A stretch of 64,000 nt of DNA from Streptomyces neyagawaensis (GTDB lineage Bacteria > Actinomycetota > Actinomycetes > Streptomycetales > Streptomycetaceae), in the NCBI RefSeq assembly GCF_023516595.1, contig NZ_JAMGBG010000053.1:1-64000 (forward strand), read 5' to 3'. The notes beneath the pieces were generated by a model. The model searched no databases. It worked only from the letters and a program-made list of their open reading frames with translations, and was not told the DNA's origin. The position numbers and the translations under genes are program-made. The stretch's first letter is position 1; each line of letters opens with the position of its first letter. This document shows, piece by piece, positions 19,328 to 28,212 of this stretch.

Positions 19328-20530
19328 GTGAACGACCTCTCCCCCGACTCCTTCCTCGCGCCTCTGCTGACCCCCGAGGGCCGTGCCCTCCTCGACGAGG
19401 TGCGCGGTGTGGAGCCGGCACGGGAGCTGGCCGTGGCGACCCGGCTGCGCCGCACGCACCCGGCGGAACTCGTCTCGGCGGCCATCGCCCAGGCGCGGCT
19501 GCGGCAGCGGGCCGTGGCGAAGTTCGGGGCCGAGGACGCGGCGCGGATGTTCTTCACGCCGAACGGGGTCGAGCAGTCGACGCGGACGAGCGTGGCGACG
19601 TACCGCGCGGAGTGCTTCCAGGCGCTCGGCGTGCGGTCGGTCGCCGATCTGTGCTGCGGGATCGGCGGGGACGCGATCGCGTTCGCGCGGGCCGGCATCC
19701 GCGTCCTGGCCGTCGACCGCGACCCGCTGACCGCGGCGGCGGCCCGTGCCAACGCGGACGCGCTCGGGCTCGCCGATCTGATCGAGGTGTGCGAGGCGGA
19801 TGTGACGGAGGTGGACACGGCCGGGTACGACGCCGTGTTCGTGGACCCGGCCCGGCGTTCCTCCAAGCGCGGCCGGATCTTCGATCCGGAGGCCTACTCA
19901 CCGCCCCTGTCGTGGGCCGTGTCGGCCGCGCTGAAGGCACCGCTCGGCGCGCTCAAGATCGCACCGGGCATCCCGCACGAGGCGATTCCGCCCGAGGCCG
20001 AGGCCGAGTGGATCTCGGACGGCGGGGACGTGAAGGAGGCCGTGCTGTGGTTCCGCGCGAGCGGGACGCCGGGGGCGCGGCGGGCGGTGCTGCTCCCCTC
20101 GGAGTCGGCGATCCACGCCGCCCCCGACACGATGCTGCCCGACCCGCCGGTCCGGCCGGTCGGGCGGTACCTGTACGAGCCGGACGGCGCCGTCATCCGC
20201 GCCCATCTGGTCGCCGAGGTCGCCGACGATCTGGAGGGCGGGCTGATCGACCCGACGATCGCGTACATCACCGCCGACGAGCACCACGTCACCCCGTACG
20301 CGACCGCGTATGAGATCACCGACGTGCTGCCCTTCAACGTGAAGAAGCTCAAGGCGCTGCTGCGGGAGCGCGGGATCGGCATCCTGACGGTGAAGAAGCG
20401 CGGGTCGGCCGTCGAGCCGGAGGAACTGCGCCGCAAGGCCCTGCCGAAGCCGCACGGCACCGCCTCGACGACGGTCTTCCTGACACGGGTGGCAGGCGCG
20501 CCGACGATGCTGCTCGGCCGCCCGGCCTGA
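19328..20530 (+). CDS. Class I SAM-dependent methyltransferase, THUMP-like domain
   Basis: About 400 residues. The SAM motif DLCCGIGGDAIAFA lies at about residues 104-117, followed by AVDRDPLTAAAARAN and the motif FVDPARRSSKRGR. The C-terminal ~75 residues (ITDVLPFNVKKLKALLRERG, LTVKKRGSAVEPEELRRK) form a THUMP-like module, pointing to an RNA substrate (inference from the family). GTG 19328 chosen because the protein then begins with the family N-terminus NDLSPDSFLAPLLTPEG. Confidence 0.85.
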   Translation: MNDLSPDSFLAPLLTPEGRALLDEVRGVEPARELAVATRLRRTHPAELVSAAIAQARLRQRAVAKFGAEDAARMFFTPNGVEQSTRTSVATYRAECFQALGVRSVADLCCGIGGDAIAFARAGIRVLAVDRDPLTAAAARANADALGLADLIEVCEADVTEVDTAGYDAVFVDPARRSSKRGRIFDPEAYSPPLSWAVSAALKAPLGALKIAPGIPHEAIPPEAEAEWISDGGDVKEAVLWFRASGTPGARRAVLLPSESAIHAAPDTMLPDPPVRPVGRYLYEPDGAVIRAHLVAEVADDLEGGLIDPTIAYITADEHHVTPYATAYEITDVLPFNVKKLKALLRERGIGILTVKKRGSAVEPEELRRKALPKPHGTASTTVFLTRVAGAPTMLLGRPA

Positions 20531-20856
20531 GCCGACCGGGTCGGAGCGACGCCCGCGCGGCGCAGGGCCGAGGACGACCCTCTTCGACGCGCCGCCCGCA
20601 GGGGTGGCCGGCCGGGTTGACCGGCAGGGCCAGGCACACGCGCCGAGCCCTCTGCGGGGGCCGATCCGGTCTAAGGGGGGCGCCCCGGTCTACGGGGGCG
20701 CCGGTCTACGGGGGCGCCGGTCTACAGGGGCGCCGACCGGTCTGCGGGGGGCCGATCCGGCCCAGGGCTCACGCGCCGGGCCGCGTCAAAGGCGGCCGGC
20801 TCTCCGGCCTCCTGCGCCCTCACCCGCCTTCTCCGCCCTCCCCGCCTCCTTCGCCC
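20531..20856. other. Gene-free spacer with 16-bp tandem repeats
   Basis: 326 bp between convergent genes. The middle carries about five 16-bp repeats (20666-20752). The right part is pyrimidine-rich (CCCTCACCCGCC-like) and contains the second copy of the ECF gene 3' end. No gene seen. Confidence 0.6.
20666..20752. repeat. About five 16-bp tandem repeats
   Basis: Units CCGGTCTACGGGGGCG begin at 20666 (variant, 19 bp), 20685, 20701, 20717 and 20737 (variant). The middle three are nearly identical. The array lies 136 bp past the methyltransferase stop. Confidence 0.85.
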
Positions 20857-20865
20857 TCACCCGCC
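20808..20865. repeat. Duplicated 21-bp segment across the ECF sigma stop codon
   Basis: 20808-20828 and 20845-20865 match at 20 of 21 positions (core CGCCCTCACCCGCC, 37-bp period). The right copy contains the real TGA stop (20857-20859) and the left copy lies 3' of the gene. The sequence is low in complexity, so the case is weaker than the others. Confidence 0.6.
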
Positions 20866-22242
20866 CTCTCCACCCTTCCCAACCCCCGGCTCCGCCCGCT
20901 CCCCCGGCTCCCCCATCTCCGCCCCCTCCCCCGCCGCCCGCTCCCCCACCCGCTCCGCCCGTGCCAGCAGCAGCCGGCGTTCTCGTTCGTTGCGGGCGAG
21001 GGTGGCCGCTCGTGCGAACTCCTCTCGGGCCTCGTCCGGGCGGTCCAGGCGGGCGAGGAGGTCGCCTCGTACGCTCGGCAGCAGGTGGTAGTCGCTCAGG
21101 GCCGGTTCCGAGGCCAGGCGGTCGACGATCTCCAGGGCGGCGGCCGGGCCCTCGGCCATCGAGACGGCGACCGCGCGGTTCAACTCGACCACCGGCGAAG
21201 GGGAACGGGCGGCCAGCAGGGCGTACAGGGTCGCGATGCGCGGCCAGTCGGTCTCCTCGTAGGTGTACGCCTGGGCGTGGCACGCCGCGATCGCGGCCTG
21301 GAGCGCGTACGGGCCGGGGCTGCCCTGGGCCGCGGAGGTGGCCCGGCCCAGCGCGGTGAAGCCGCGGGCGATGAGGAGGCGGTTCCAGCGGCGGCGGTCC
21401 TGGTCCTTGAGGAGCACCGGCTCACCGGTCGGGCCCGTGCGGGCGGCGGCCCGTGACTCCTGGAGTTCCAGCAGTGCCACCAGCCCGTGCACCTCGGGTT
21501 CCTTCGGCATCAGCTCCGCGAGGACGCGGGCGAGCCGCAGCGCGTCCTCGCACAGCGCGGGGCGCAGCAGGTCGTCGCCGGCGGTGGCCGCGTACCCCTC
21601 GTTGAAGATGAGGTAGATGACCTCCAGGACGGAGTCGAGGCGGGCCTCGCGGTCGGGGCCGTAGGGCACCTCGAAGGGGACGCCCTTCTTCGCGAGGGTC
21701 CGTTTGGCGCGGACGATGCGCTGGGCGACGGTGGCCTCCGCGGAGAGGAAGGCGCGCGCGATCTCCGTGGTGGTGAGGCCGCCGAGGAGGCGGAGGGTGA
21801 GAGCGATGCGGGCCTCGGCGGAGAGCACGGGATGGCAGGCCGTGAAGACGAGGCGCAGGAGGTCGTCGTCGATGTCGTCGGGGTCGGACGGCGTGTCCTG
21901 GTACTGCCCCGCCGGGTTCGCCGCCTCCAGGTCCCGGCCGACCTCCGCCAGCTTGCGCGCGTAGCGTTCCCGGCGGCGCACCAGGTCGATCGCCCGGTGC
22001 TTGGCGGCGGTCATGAGCCAGGCGCCCGGGTTGTCGGGGACGCCGTCGCGCGGCCACTGCTCCAGCGCGGCGACCAGCGCGTCCTGCGCCAGTTCCTCGG
22101 CGATCCCGACGTCCCGCACGATCCGGGCGACCCCGGCGATGACGCGGGGCGCCTCGATACGGAAGACCGTCTCGATGGCCTTCCGGGGGTCCGCCGGGGC
22201 ACGCCCCGCACGGTCGGCGTCGGTGGTGGGCTGTGCTGTCAC
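20857..22242 (-). CDS. ECF42-type RNA polymerase sigma factor
   Basis: 461 residues. Sigma-2 (APRVIAGVARIVRDVGIAEE, AWLMTAAKHRAIDLVRR) and sigma-4 (LRLLGGLTTTEIARAFLSA, ATVAQRIVRAKRTL) lie in the first ~190 residues. A ~250-residue C-terminal extension (EVIYLIFNEGYAATAGDDL, YALQAAIAACHAQAYTYEETDW, SPSPVVELNRAVAVSMAEGP) follows. This extension and an adjacent DGPF/YCII gene define the ECF42 group, in which no classical anti-sigma factor is known. GTG 22242. The C-terminal ~30 residues are Gly/Glu-rich low complexity. Confidence 0.9.
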   Translation of the reverse strand: MTAQPTTDADRAGRAPADPRKAIETVFRIEAPRVIAGVARIVRDVGIAEELAQDALVAALEQWPRDGVPDNPGAWLMTAAKHRAIDLVRRRERYARKLAEVGRDLEAANPAGQYQDTPSDPDDIDDDLLRLVFTACHPVLSAEARIALTLRLLGGLTTTEIARAFLSAEATVAQRIVRAKRTLAKKGVPFEVPYGPDREARLDSVLEVIYLIFNEGYAATAGDDLLRPALCEDALRLARVLAELMPKEPEVHGLVALLELQESRAAARTGPTGEPVLLKDQDRRRWNRLLIARGFTALGRATSAAQGSPGPYALQAAIAACHAQAYTYEETDWPRIATLYALLAARSPSPVVELNRAVAVSMAEGPAAALEIVDRLASEPALSDYHLLPSVRGDLLARLDRPDEAREEFARAATLARNERERRLLLARAERVGERAAGEGAEMGEPGERAEPGVGKGGEGG

Positions 22243-22296
22243 AACCCACCATCAGACACCCGCGGGGCGCCCCGGCCAAGCGGGTTCAAGGACCCC

Positions 22297-22653
22297 TCAG
22301 CCCTCCGCGATCTCCCGCACCTCGCAGGTCACCGTCCAGTGCTCCTCGTGAACCTTCAGGAACCGCGAGGCCCACTCGACGGCCTCGTCCATGTCCTTGC
22401 ACTGCATGAGGGCGTAGCCGCCGACGACCTCCTTGGTCTCGGTGAACGGCCCGTCGGTGACGGACAGCTCGCCGCCCGCCCAGTGGACCCGCTTGCCCTG
22501 GGCGCTCGGCAGCAGTCCGGCGGTGTCGAGCATGACGCCGGCCTTGGTGATCTCCTCCAGCAGGTCGCCCATCCGCTGCATCAGCTCGGGGCTCGGGCCC
22601 TCGGCGGGGGCGGTGGACTCGTCGATCCGGACCATCGACAGATAGCGCGGCAT
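22297..22653 (-). CDS. YCII-related DGPF-domain protein
   Basis: 118 residues with the ferredoxin-like YCII fold and the signature DGPFTETKE at about residues 72-80. Members are encoded next to ECF42 sigma factors and are thought to belong to their regulon; their biochemical role is unknown. It lies just upstream of the sigma gene on the same strand (54 bp spacing). Confidence 0.88.
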   Translation of the reverse strand: MPRYLSMVRIDESTAPAEGPSPELMQRMGDLLEEITKAGVMLDTAGLLPSAQGKRVHWAGGELSVTDGPFTETKEVVGGYALMQCKDMDEAVEWASRFLKVHEEHWTVTCEVREIAEG

Positions 22654-22789
22654 GGTGGCTCCTTCGGTAGGGGAGGCGGGGTCTCTCCCCGCCTCTCACC
22701 CCTTGCGTCGAACGAGGAGACACCGGATCGACACGCGAGCCGAACTTCTTCGAAGAATTTTCGCGACGGGTCCTCCGCGCCGGTCACCT

Positions 22790-22873
22790 CACCTCAGTGA
22801 CTTCACCTCAGTGACTTCACCTCAGTGACTTCACCTCAGTGACTTCACCTCAGTGACTTCACCTCAGCGACTC
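22790..22873. repeat. 6 x 14-bp tandem repeat across the LCP gene stop codon
   Basis: Five identical units CACCTCAGTGACTT (22790-22859) and one diverged unit (22860-22873) inside the gene. The TGA stop (22859-22861) falls at the boundary between fifth and sixth units. The perfect 3' units suggest recent expansion. Confidence 0.95.
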
Positions 22874-23911
22874 CCACAGTTCCTTCGCCTCCGGCTCGTC
22901 CGCCACGACGCGGTTGGGGTCGTAGGGGGCGGGGACGACCGGCATCATCACCGTCCTCGTCGCGTCGGACGACAGTCCCTTCAGGCTCTGGCCCAGTCGC
23001 ACCAGATCGTCGAGGGAGTCGAGGCCGGTGTCGGTGGTGAGACTGCGGGTGACCGCGTCGGCGGCCCGGTACAGCTCGGCGGGGTCGGTCAGGAGGCTGG
23101 TGGCGGCGATCTGGTCGAGCAGGGCCTTCACGAGCTTCTGCTGGAGCCCGATGCGGCCGAGGTCGCTGCCGTCGCCGATGCCGTGGCGGGTGCGGGCAAG
23201 GGCCAGGGCCTGCTCTCCGTCGAGGTGATGGGTGCCCGCCGCCAGTTTCAGGTGGCTGTCCTCGTCGTCGATGTCCTCGTCCGTGGTGACGGTGACGCCG
23301 CCGAGCGCGTCGACCAGTTCGGCGAAGCCCGCGAAGTCGATCTCGATGTAGTGGTCCATGCGGACGTTCGTCAGGGACTCGACGGTCTTCACGGCGCAGA
23401 CGGGGCCGCCGACCGCGTAGGCGCTGTTGAACATCGCGTTGTACGCGACCGCCGTCGAACCGCCCGACTCCCGCGGGCAGGACGGGCGGGTGACCAGGGT
23501 GTCGCGGGGGATGCTGACGACCGTCGCCGCGGTGCGGCCCTCGTCGATGTGGACGACCATCGCCGTGTCGGACCGGGCGCCCGAGGTCTCGCCGCCCCCG
23601 CCCAACTCGGCGTTCTCCTTGCCGCTGCGCGAGTCGGAGCCGAGGACCAGGATGTTCAGGGCGCCGCTCGGCAGCGGTTCGGCGGCGGTGGACGCCGAAG
23701 GGCTCGCGGTCGGCGGGGCCTTCGGCGGGCGGTCGTCGCCGAGCGCGGTGTTGATGTCGACGCTTCTGATGTTGTGGTTGAGCCGCCAGAACGCCCAGCC
23801 CGCCCCGCAGGCGCCGAGTACGAGGACGCCGGCGAGCGCGCCCCCGGCGATTTTCAGCCAACGCGGCCGTCTGCCCGCGCCCTCGTACTCCTCGTCTTCT
23901 TCACCCTTCAC
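22859..23911 (-). CDS. LytR-CpsA-Psr (LCP) family protein
   Basis: About 350 residues. A basic cytoplasmic N-terminus, one membrane helix (IAGGALAGVLVLGACGAG) and an extracellular LCP domain (ILVLGSDSRSGKE, SDTAMVVHID, VSIPRDTLV, DHYIEIDFAGFAELVDALGGV, ALALARTRH) are seen. LCP proteins attach teichoic-acid-like or other glycopolymers to peptidoglycan from polyprenyl carriers. Start uncertain: GTG 23911 chosen, TTG 23917 is two codons earlier; neither has a clear ribosome site. Its 3' end sits in a 14-bp tandem array. Confidence 0.88.
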   Translation of the reverse strand: MKGEEDEEYEGAGRRPRWLKIAGGALAGVLVLGACGAGWAFWRLNHNIRSVDINTALGDDRPPKAPPTASPSASTAAEPLPSGALNILVLGSDSRSGKENAELGGGGETSGARSDTAMVVHIDEGRTAATVVSIPRDTLVTRPSCPRESGGSTAVAYNAMFNSAYAVGGPVCAVKTVESLTNVRMDHYIEIDFAGFAELVDALGGVTVTTDEDIDDEDSHLKLAAGTHHLDGEQALALARTRHGIGDGSDLGRIGLQQKLVKALLDQIAATSLLTDPAELYRAADAVTRSLTTDTGLDSLDDLVRLGQSLKGLSSDATRTVMMPVVPAPYDPNRVVADEPEAKELWESLR

Positions 23912-24005
23912 ACACAAGAACGTACGTCCGAATTATTACGAGCACGCACTCCCGCGGCCGTCCCTGCGGAAATTCTCATACTTTTCGAAGCGACCCTCGC
24001 GTGAC

Positions 24006-24059
24006 CACTCAACCCAGCGTCACCGCTCAGCCCAGCGCCGCCACTCAACCCAGCGTCAC
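24006..24059. repeat. 3 x 18-bp in-frame tandem repeat across the xylanase stop codon
   Basis: Units 24006-24023, 24024-24041 and 24042-24059 follow the pattern CACTCAACCCAGCGTCAC; the outer two are identical. Because the period is 18, the TGA stop recurs in frame in each unit, giving two reserve stops downstream of the real one (24045-24047). Confidence 0.9.
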
Positions 24060-25448
24060 CGTCGGAACCGGATTGCTGCCGCTCCAGGACGCGTTGAAGC
24101 CGAACATCACCGAACCTCCGCTCGGCACGCTCCCGTTCCACGACGCGTTCGAACAACTGACCGTCGCCCCGGTCTGGGTGCAGACCGCGTTCCACGCCTG
24201 GCTGATGCGCTGACCGGCCCCGAACGTCCAGTTCGCCCGCCAGGAGGAGAGCGAGGACCCGGCGGCGCAACTGATCGTCACATAGCCCGTGAAGCCGGTG
24301 TTCCACTGGCTCTGGACGCTGTACGCGGCCGAGCAGCCGGTCGGCGGCGGGGGCTCGGTGACCGTGCCGCCGAGCGCGGTCACGATGCCGTAGTACGCCG
24401 GTTTCGGCTGGAAGTTCGCGTCGTACGGGGTGGCCGCGCCCTCGCCCGGGAAGGTGTCCGGGATCCAGGAGTCGGAGTCGGTGAAGCCCCAGACGGTCAC
24501 TCCGGTGCAGCGGGGCACGGCCACGCACGCCTTGAACACGGCCTCGTACTCGGTGCGCTGCTGCGCCAGCTTGGCGTCGGTGGCGGGCGTCTGCATCCGG
24601 ATGTCGAGTTCCGTGATGGCGACGTCCAGGCCCAGGTCGGCGAAGCGCTGGATGTTCTGCTGGAAGGTCGAGGGGACCTGACCGAGGATCAGATGGGCCT
24701 GGAGGCCGACCCCGTCGATCGGGACGCCGCGCGCCTTGAGGTCCTTGACCAGGTTGTACAGGGCCGTGGACTTCGCGTTGACGCCCTCGACGTTGTAGTC
24801 GTTGATGTAGAGCTTCGCGGCCGGGTCGGCGGCGCGGGCGGCCGTCAGGGCCTGGGCGATGTAGTCGGCGCCGAGGCCGTTGTACCAGAGGGTCGGGCGG
24901 AAGGTGCCGTCCTCGTTGAACGGCTCGTTCACCACGTCCCAGGCGGCGAGGCGGCCCTTGTAGCGGCCCACTTCGAGCGCGATGTGGTCGGTCATCAGCT
25001 GACGCAGCTGGGCGGGCGTCCAGGTGCCGTTGTCCAGCCAGCTCGGGTTCTGGCTGTGCCAGACGAGGGTGTGGCCGCGTACGTCCTGGTCGTGGGCCTC
25101 GGCGAAGTCGACGATCTGGTCCGCCTCGGTCCAGTTGAAGTTGCCGCGGCTCGGCTCGACGGAGCCCCACTTCATGGCGTTGCCGGGGGTGAGCCAGTTG
25201 AACTCCCGGCCGGCGAGGTCGCCGTAGGTGCCGGTGAGCTTGGAGCCGGTCACGGCGGTGCCGATCGCCTTGCCCTTGGCGGCGGCGAGGTCGCGCAGCG
25301 GGGTGTCGGCGGCCTGGGCGGCGGGCGCGGCGACGAGCAGGGCGGTGATCGCGGACACGCCGGTGAACAGGGCGGCGAGGCGGGCCCCTGAAGACGGGCG
25401 CCGGGTTCCGGGGGACGTCCCGGGGGATGTTCTCAGGGAGGTTCTCAT
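24045..25448 (-). CDS. Secreted endo-1,4-beta-xylanase, GH10 with CBM2
   Basis: 467 residues. A signal peptide (LAALFTGVSAITALLVAAPAAQA) precedes a GH10 catalytic domain of about 300 residues with acid/base Glu in WDVVNEPF and nucleophile Glu in ITELDIRM. A Pro-rich linker (EPPPPTG) leads to a C-terminal CBM2 of about 100 residues (CSAAYSVQSQWNTGF ... VTLG) that binds cellulose or xylan surfaces. It cuts xylan outside the cell. ATG 25448 has GGAGG 8 nt upstream. A palindrome at 25460-25472, just before the start codon, matches the operator type in front of the ABC importer operon. Confidence 0.95.
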   Translation of the reverse strand: MRTSLRTSPGTSPGTRRPSSGARLAALFTGVSAITALLVAAPAAQAADTPLRDLAAAKGKAIGTAVTGSKLTGTYGDLAGREFNWLTPGNAMKWGSVEPSRGNFNWTEADQIVDFAEAHDQDVRGHTLVWHSQNPSWLDNGTWTPAQLRQLMTDHIALEVGRYKGRLAAWDVVNEPFNEDGTFRPTLWYNGLGADYIAQALTAARAADPAAKLYINDYNVEGVNAKSTALYNLVKDLKARGVPIDGVGLQAHLILGQVPSTFQQNIQRFADLGLDVAITELDIRMQTPATDAKLAQQRTEYEAVFKACVAVPRCTGVTVWGFTDSDSWIPDTFPGEGAATPYDANFQPKPAYYGIVTALGGTVTEPPPPTGCSAAYSVQSQWNTGFTGYVTISCAAGSSLSSWRANWTFGAGQRISQAWNAVCTQTGATVSCSNASWNGSVPSGGSVMFGFNASWSGSNPVPTVTLG

Positions 25449-25459
25449 TGCGGGTGCCT

Positions 25460-25472
25460 CCGAAAGTTTCGG
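25460..25472. promoter_or_regulatory. LacI-type operator before the xylanase gene
   Basis: CCGAAAGTTTCGG, a perfect palindrome around one central base. CGAAA-N-TTTCG-like sites are typical of xylan/cello-oligosaccharide LacI repressors of streptomycetes. It overlaps the expected 5' UTR, a position suited to repression by the adjacent LacI protein. Confidence 0.7.
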
Positions 25473-25617
25473 CCGTGCATCCGATTGACTGCGGAGCAGT
25501 GTGGGGGCGCCCGGAACCCACGTCAATACGCACGGAACACCACGTCAATACACACGGAACACACGGAACAGGCGGAACACCGGCCCATACGGCACCACGA
25601 GGCGACCCGGCGCCGCC

Positions 25618-26679
25618 CTACGCCTCCGGCGGCGGCGCCGTACTGCTGCGGACGACCAGGCTCGTGGCCAGCTCCACCCGGGTCGCCGACGAGGCGCCGT
25701 CCTGTCGCCCGAGGTCCAGCACCAGCCGGGCCGCCGCCTCCGCCATCTCCATCAGCGGCTGCCGTACGGTCGTCAGCGGCGGCCCCACCCAGCGGGCCAC
25801 CGGCAGATCGTCGAACCCGACCACGCTCAGGTCCTCCGGGATGCGCAGCCCCAGCTCCCGGGCGGCCTCGTACAGGCCGAGCGCCTGGAGGTCGTTCCCG
25901 GCGAAGACGGCGGTGGGCCGGCCGGGGCGGCGCAGCAGCTCCAGGCCCAGCCGGTAGCCCGTCTCGTGGTGGAAGTCCCCGGCCCTGATCAGCCCCGGGT
26001 CGACGGGCAGCTCGGCGGTCTCCAGCGCGGCCCGGTAGCCGTCCACACGGGCCCGGCTGCACATCATCCGGGAGGGCCCGGTGATCGCGCCGATGCGGCG
26101 GTGGCCCAGCTCGACGAGGTGCCGGGTGGCGGCAAGGCCACCCTGCCAGTTGGTGGCGCCGATCGACGGCACGTCGGCGCCGGGGTCGCCCGCCGGGTCC
26201 ATCACCACGAAGGGGATGGAGCGGCTGGTCAGCAGGGCGCGCTGGGACTCGTCGAGCCCGGACAGGACGAGGACGACGCCGTGCGGGCGGCGGGCGGCGA
26301 CCTGGTCGGCCCAGGTCCGGCCGGGGGTGAGCCGGCCCGCGCTCTCGGAGAGCACGACGCTCAGGCCCTCCTCGCGGGCGACGTTCTCGACGCCCCGGAT
26401 GACCTCCATGGCCCAGGCGCTCTCCAGCTCGTGGAAGACGAGGTCGATGAGCGGGGACCGGGTCGCCTCGGCACGCCGGCGCCGGTAGCCGTACTCGCGC
26501 AGGAGCTCCTCGACCCGGGTGCGAGTGGCGGGGGCGACGTCCGCACGGCCGTTGAGCACCTTCGAAACAGTCGGAGCGGAGACGCCGGCCTGACGGGCGA
26601 TCTCGGCGAGCGTCGCGGTCTGCGTGGACTGCGACACGCGCGCTCTTGTCTGGGTTTCCTCTGGCTTCGCGGAGTTCAT
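25618..26679 (-). CDS. bxlR: LacI-family repressor of the xylan utilisation module
   Basis: 353 residues. The N-terminal HTH and hinge (TLAEIARQAGVSAPTVSKVLNG) precede a periplasmic-binding-protein-like effector domain (PLIDLVFHELESAWAMEVIRGV ... VVGFDDLPVARWVGPPLTTV). It probably represses the divergent importer operon and the xylanase until a xylo-oligosaccharide binds. ATG 26679 chosen: it starts close to the HTH, while the longer frame to 26850 encodes unlikely residues. The name follows the known bxlR-bxlEFGA arrangement; the effector is inferred. Confidence 0.85.
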   Translation of the reverse strand: MNSAKPEETQTRARVSQSTQTATLAEIARQAGVSAPTVSKVLNGRADVAPATRTRVEELLREYGYRRRRAEATRSPLIDLVFHELESAWAMEVIRGVENVAREEGLSVVLSESAGRLTPGRTWADQVAARRPHGVVLVLSGLDESQRALLTSRSIPFVVMDPAGDPGADVPSIGATNWQGGLAATRHLVELGHRRIGAITGPSRMMCSRARVDGYRAALETAELPVDPGLIRAGDFHHETGYRLGLELLRRPGRPTAVFAGNDLQALGLYEAARELGLRIPEDLSVVGFDDLPVARWVGPPLTTVRQPLMEMAEAAARLVLDLGRQDGASSATRVELATSLVVRSSTAPPPEA

Positions 26680-26758
26680 GAGCCGGATCGTATCCCTGCG
26701 CGACCTCTTGACGAACCCTTTCGACGGCCATACGTTCCCGGAACATTCGAAGAGGCAC

Positions 26759-26771
26759 GCGAAACATTCGC
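26759..26771. promoter_or_regulatory. LacI-type operator in the bxlR-importer spacer
   Basis: GCGAAACATTCGC, perfect arms of five bases around ACA. It is centred between the divergent repressor and importer genes. A weaker related site, GGAACATTCGA, lies at about 26740-26750. Confidence 0.65.
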
Positions 26772-26851
26772 ACCACCGCGTGGCCACAGGACCCTGTGGA
26801 CGCGCGTCCCGCACCGCCGTACCACCCGCACAACCGCACGGCCGATACATC

Positions 26852-26862
26852 CGAAACGTTCG
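26852..26862. promoter_or_regulatory. LacI-type operator next to the importer start
   Basis: CGAAACGTTCG, 16 nt before the start codon of the substrate-binding protein gene. Together with the site at 26759-26771 it would allow cooperative repression of the operon. Confidence 0.65.
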
Positions 26863-26877
26863 TGAGAGGTGCTGTCA

Positions 26878-28212
26878 ATGGAGTCGAACAGAGGGCGGAC
26901 GTTCAGCAGGCGCTGGTTCCTCGGCGCCGGTACCGCCTCCTTGGCCACCGCGGGACTCGGCGCCGGCCTCACGGCCTGCGGCTCCGGCGGCTCCGGGGCC
27001 GGCGACGGCAAGACGGTCACCGCGTTCGTCTACGGCGACGACGCGGTGAAGGTCCAGCAGGCGGCCGTCGACCGCTACAACAAGTCGGCCGCCGCCAAGA
27101 AGGCCGGCGGCACGATCAAGCTCCAGAAGGTCCCCGGCTCCGACTACTCCCCGAAGCTCCGCACGGCCATGGGCTCCCCGAGCGCCCCCGACGTGTTCTT
27201 CAACTGGGGCGGCGGCTCCATCAGGACGTACGAGGAGGCCGGCAAGCTCGTCGACCTCACCGACATCATTGCGGACGACCCGGTCCTCAAGAGCGGCTTC
27301 CTGCCGTCCGTGCTGTCGGCCGGCGACCTCAAGGGCCGCCACTACGGCATCCCGATGCGCGGTATGCAGCCGGTGATCCTCTTCTACAACAAGTCCGTGT
27401 TCGCCGAGCACAAGCTCCAGCCGCCCACCACCTGGGACCAGCTCCTCGACATCAACGCCAAGCTGAAGAAGGCGAAGATCACCCCGTTCGCCCTCGGCGG
27501 CTCCGACCTCTGGCCCAACCTGATGTGGCTGGAGTACCTCGTCGACCGTCTCGGCGGCCCCGAGGTCTTCAAGCGCATCCAGGACGGCGACTCCGAGGGC
27601 TGGGGCGACCCTGCCGTCCTCAAGGCCGCCGAACTGGTCAAGCAGCTCGTGGACGACGGGGCGTTCGGCTCCAAGTTCACCTCGGTGTCGTACGTCAACG
27701 GCGGCGCCCCCGCGGTCTTCGCCAAGGGCAAGGCGGCCATGCACCTGATGGGTTCCTGGGAGTACTCCACGCAGCTCGGCAAGTTCCCGGACTTCGCCAA
27801 GAGCAACCTGGGCTGGGCCGCGTTCCCGACCGTCGAGGGCGGCACGGGCGACGTCCGCAACGTCGTCGGCAACCCCACCAACTACTGGTCGATCAACGCC
27901 CGTACCAAGAACAAGGACCTGGCCGTCGGCTTCCTGAAGGAGTGCGCGTCGGAGGCGTACGCCAAGGACCTGGTCGCCAACGGTGACGTCCCGACCACCT
28001 CGAACGCGAAGAAGCTGCTGGCGTCCGCGCCGAACCCCGAGTACGCCACGTTCCAGTACGACCTGGTCGAGAAGGCGCCCGCGTTCACGCTCTCCTGGGA
28101 CCAGGCGCTCGGTGACGCGCTCGGCACCAAGATGCACACGGAGATAGGCAAGCTGTTCGCGGGGAAGTCGTCGCCGAGCGAGTTCGTGACGGCCTGCAAG
28201 GGGCTGAAGTGA
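26878..28212 (+). CDS. bxlE: ABC sugar transporter, substrate-binding lipoprotein
   Basis: 444 residues, extracellular solute-binding family 1. The N-terminus SRRWFLGAG with lipobox LTAC suggests a Tat-exported lipoprotein. The body shows [20 protein letters not shown] and [20 protein letters not shown] typical of oligosaccharide binders. By context (GH10 xylanase, GH3 glycosidase, LacI repressor) the ligand is probably xylobiose or another xylo-oligosaccharide; this is inference. ATG 26878 has GAGAGG 7 nt upstream. Its stop overlaps the next start by 4 bp (GTGA). Confidence 0.9.
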   Translation: MESNRGRTFSRRWFLGAGTASLATAGLGAGLTACGSGGSGAGDGKTVTAFVYGDDAVKVQQAAVDRYNKSAAAKKAGGTIKLQKVPGSDYSPKLRTAMGSPSAPDVFFNWGGGSIRTYEEAGKLVDLTDIIADDPVLKSGFLPSVLSAGDLKGRHYGIPMRGMQPVILFYNKSVFAEHKLQPPTTWDQLLDINAKLKKAKITPFALGGSDLWPNLMWLEYLVDRLGGPEVFKRIQDGDSEGWGDPAVLKAAELVKQLVDDGAFGSKFTSVSYVNGGAPAVFAKGKAAMHLMGSWEYSTQLGKFPDFAKSNLGWAAFPTVEGGTGDVRNVVGNPTNYWSINARTKNKDLAVGFLKECASEAYAKDLVANGDVPTTSNAKKLLASAPNPEYATFQYDLVEKAPAFTLSWDQALGDALGTKMHTEIGKLFAGKSSPSEFVTACKGLK

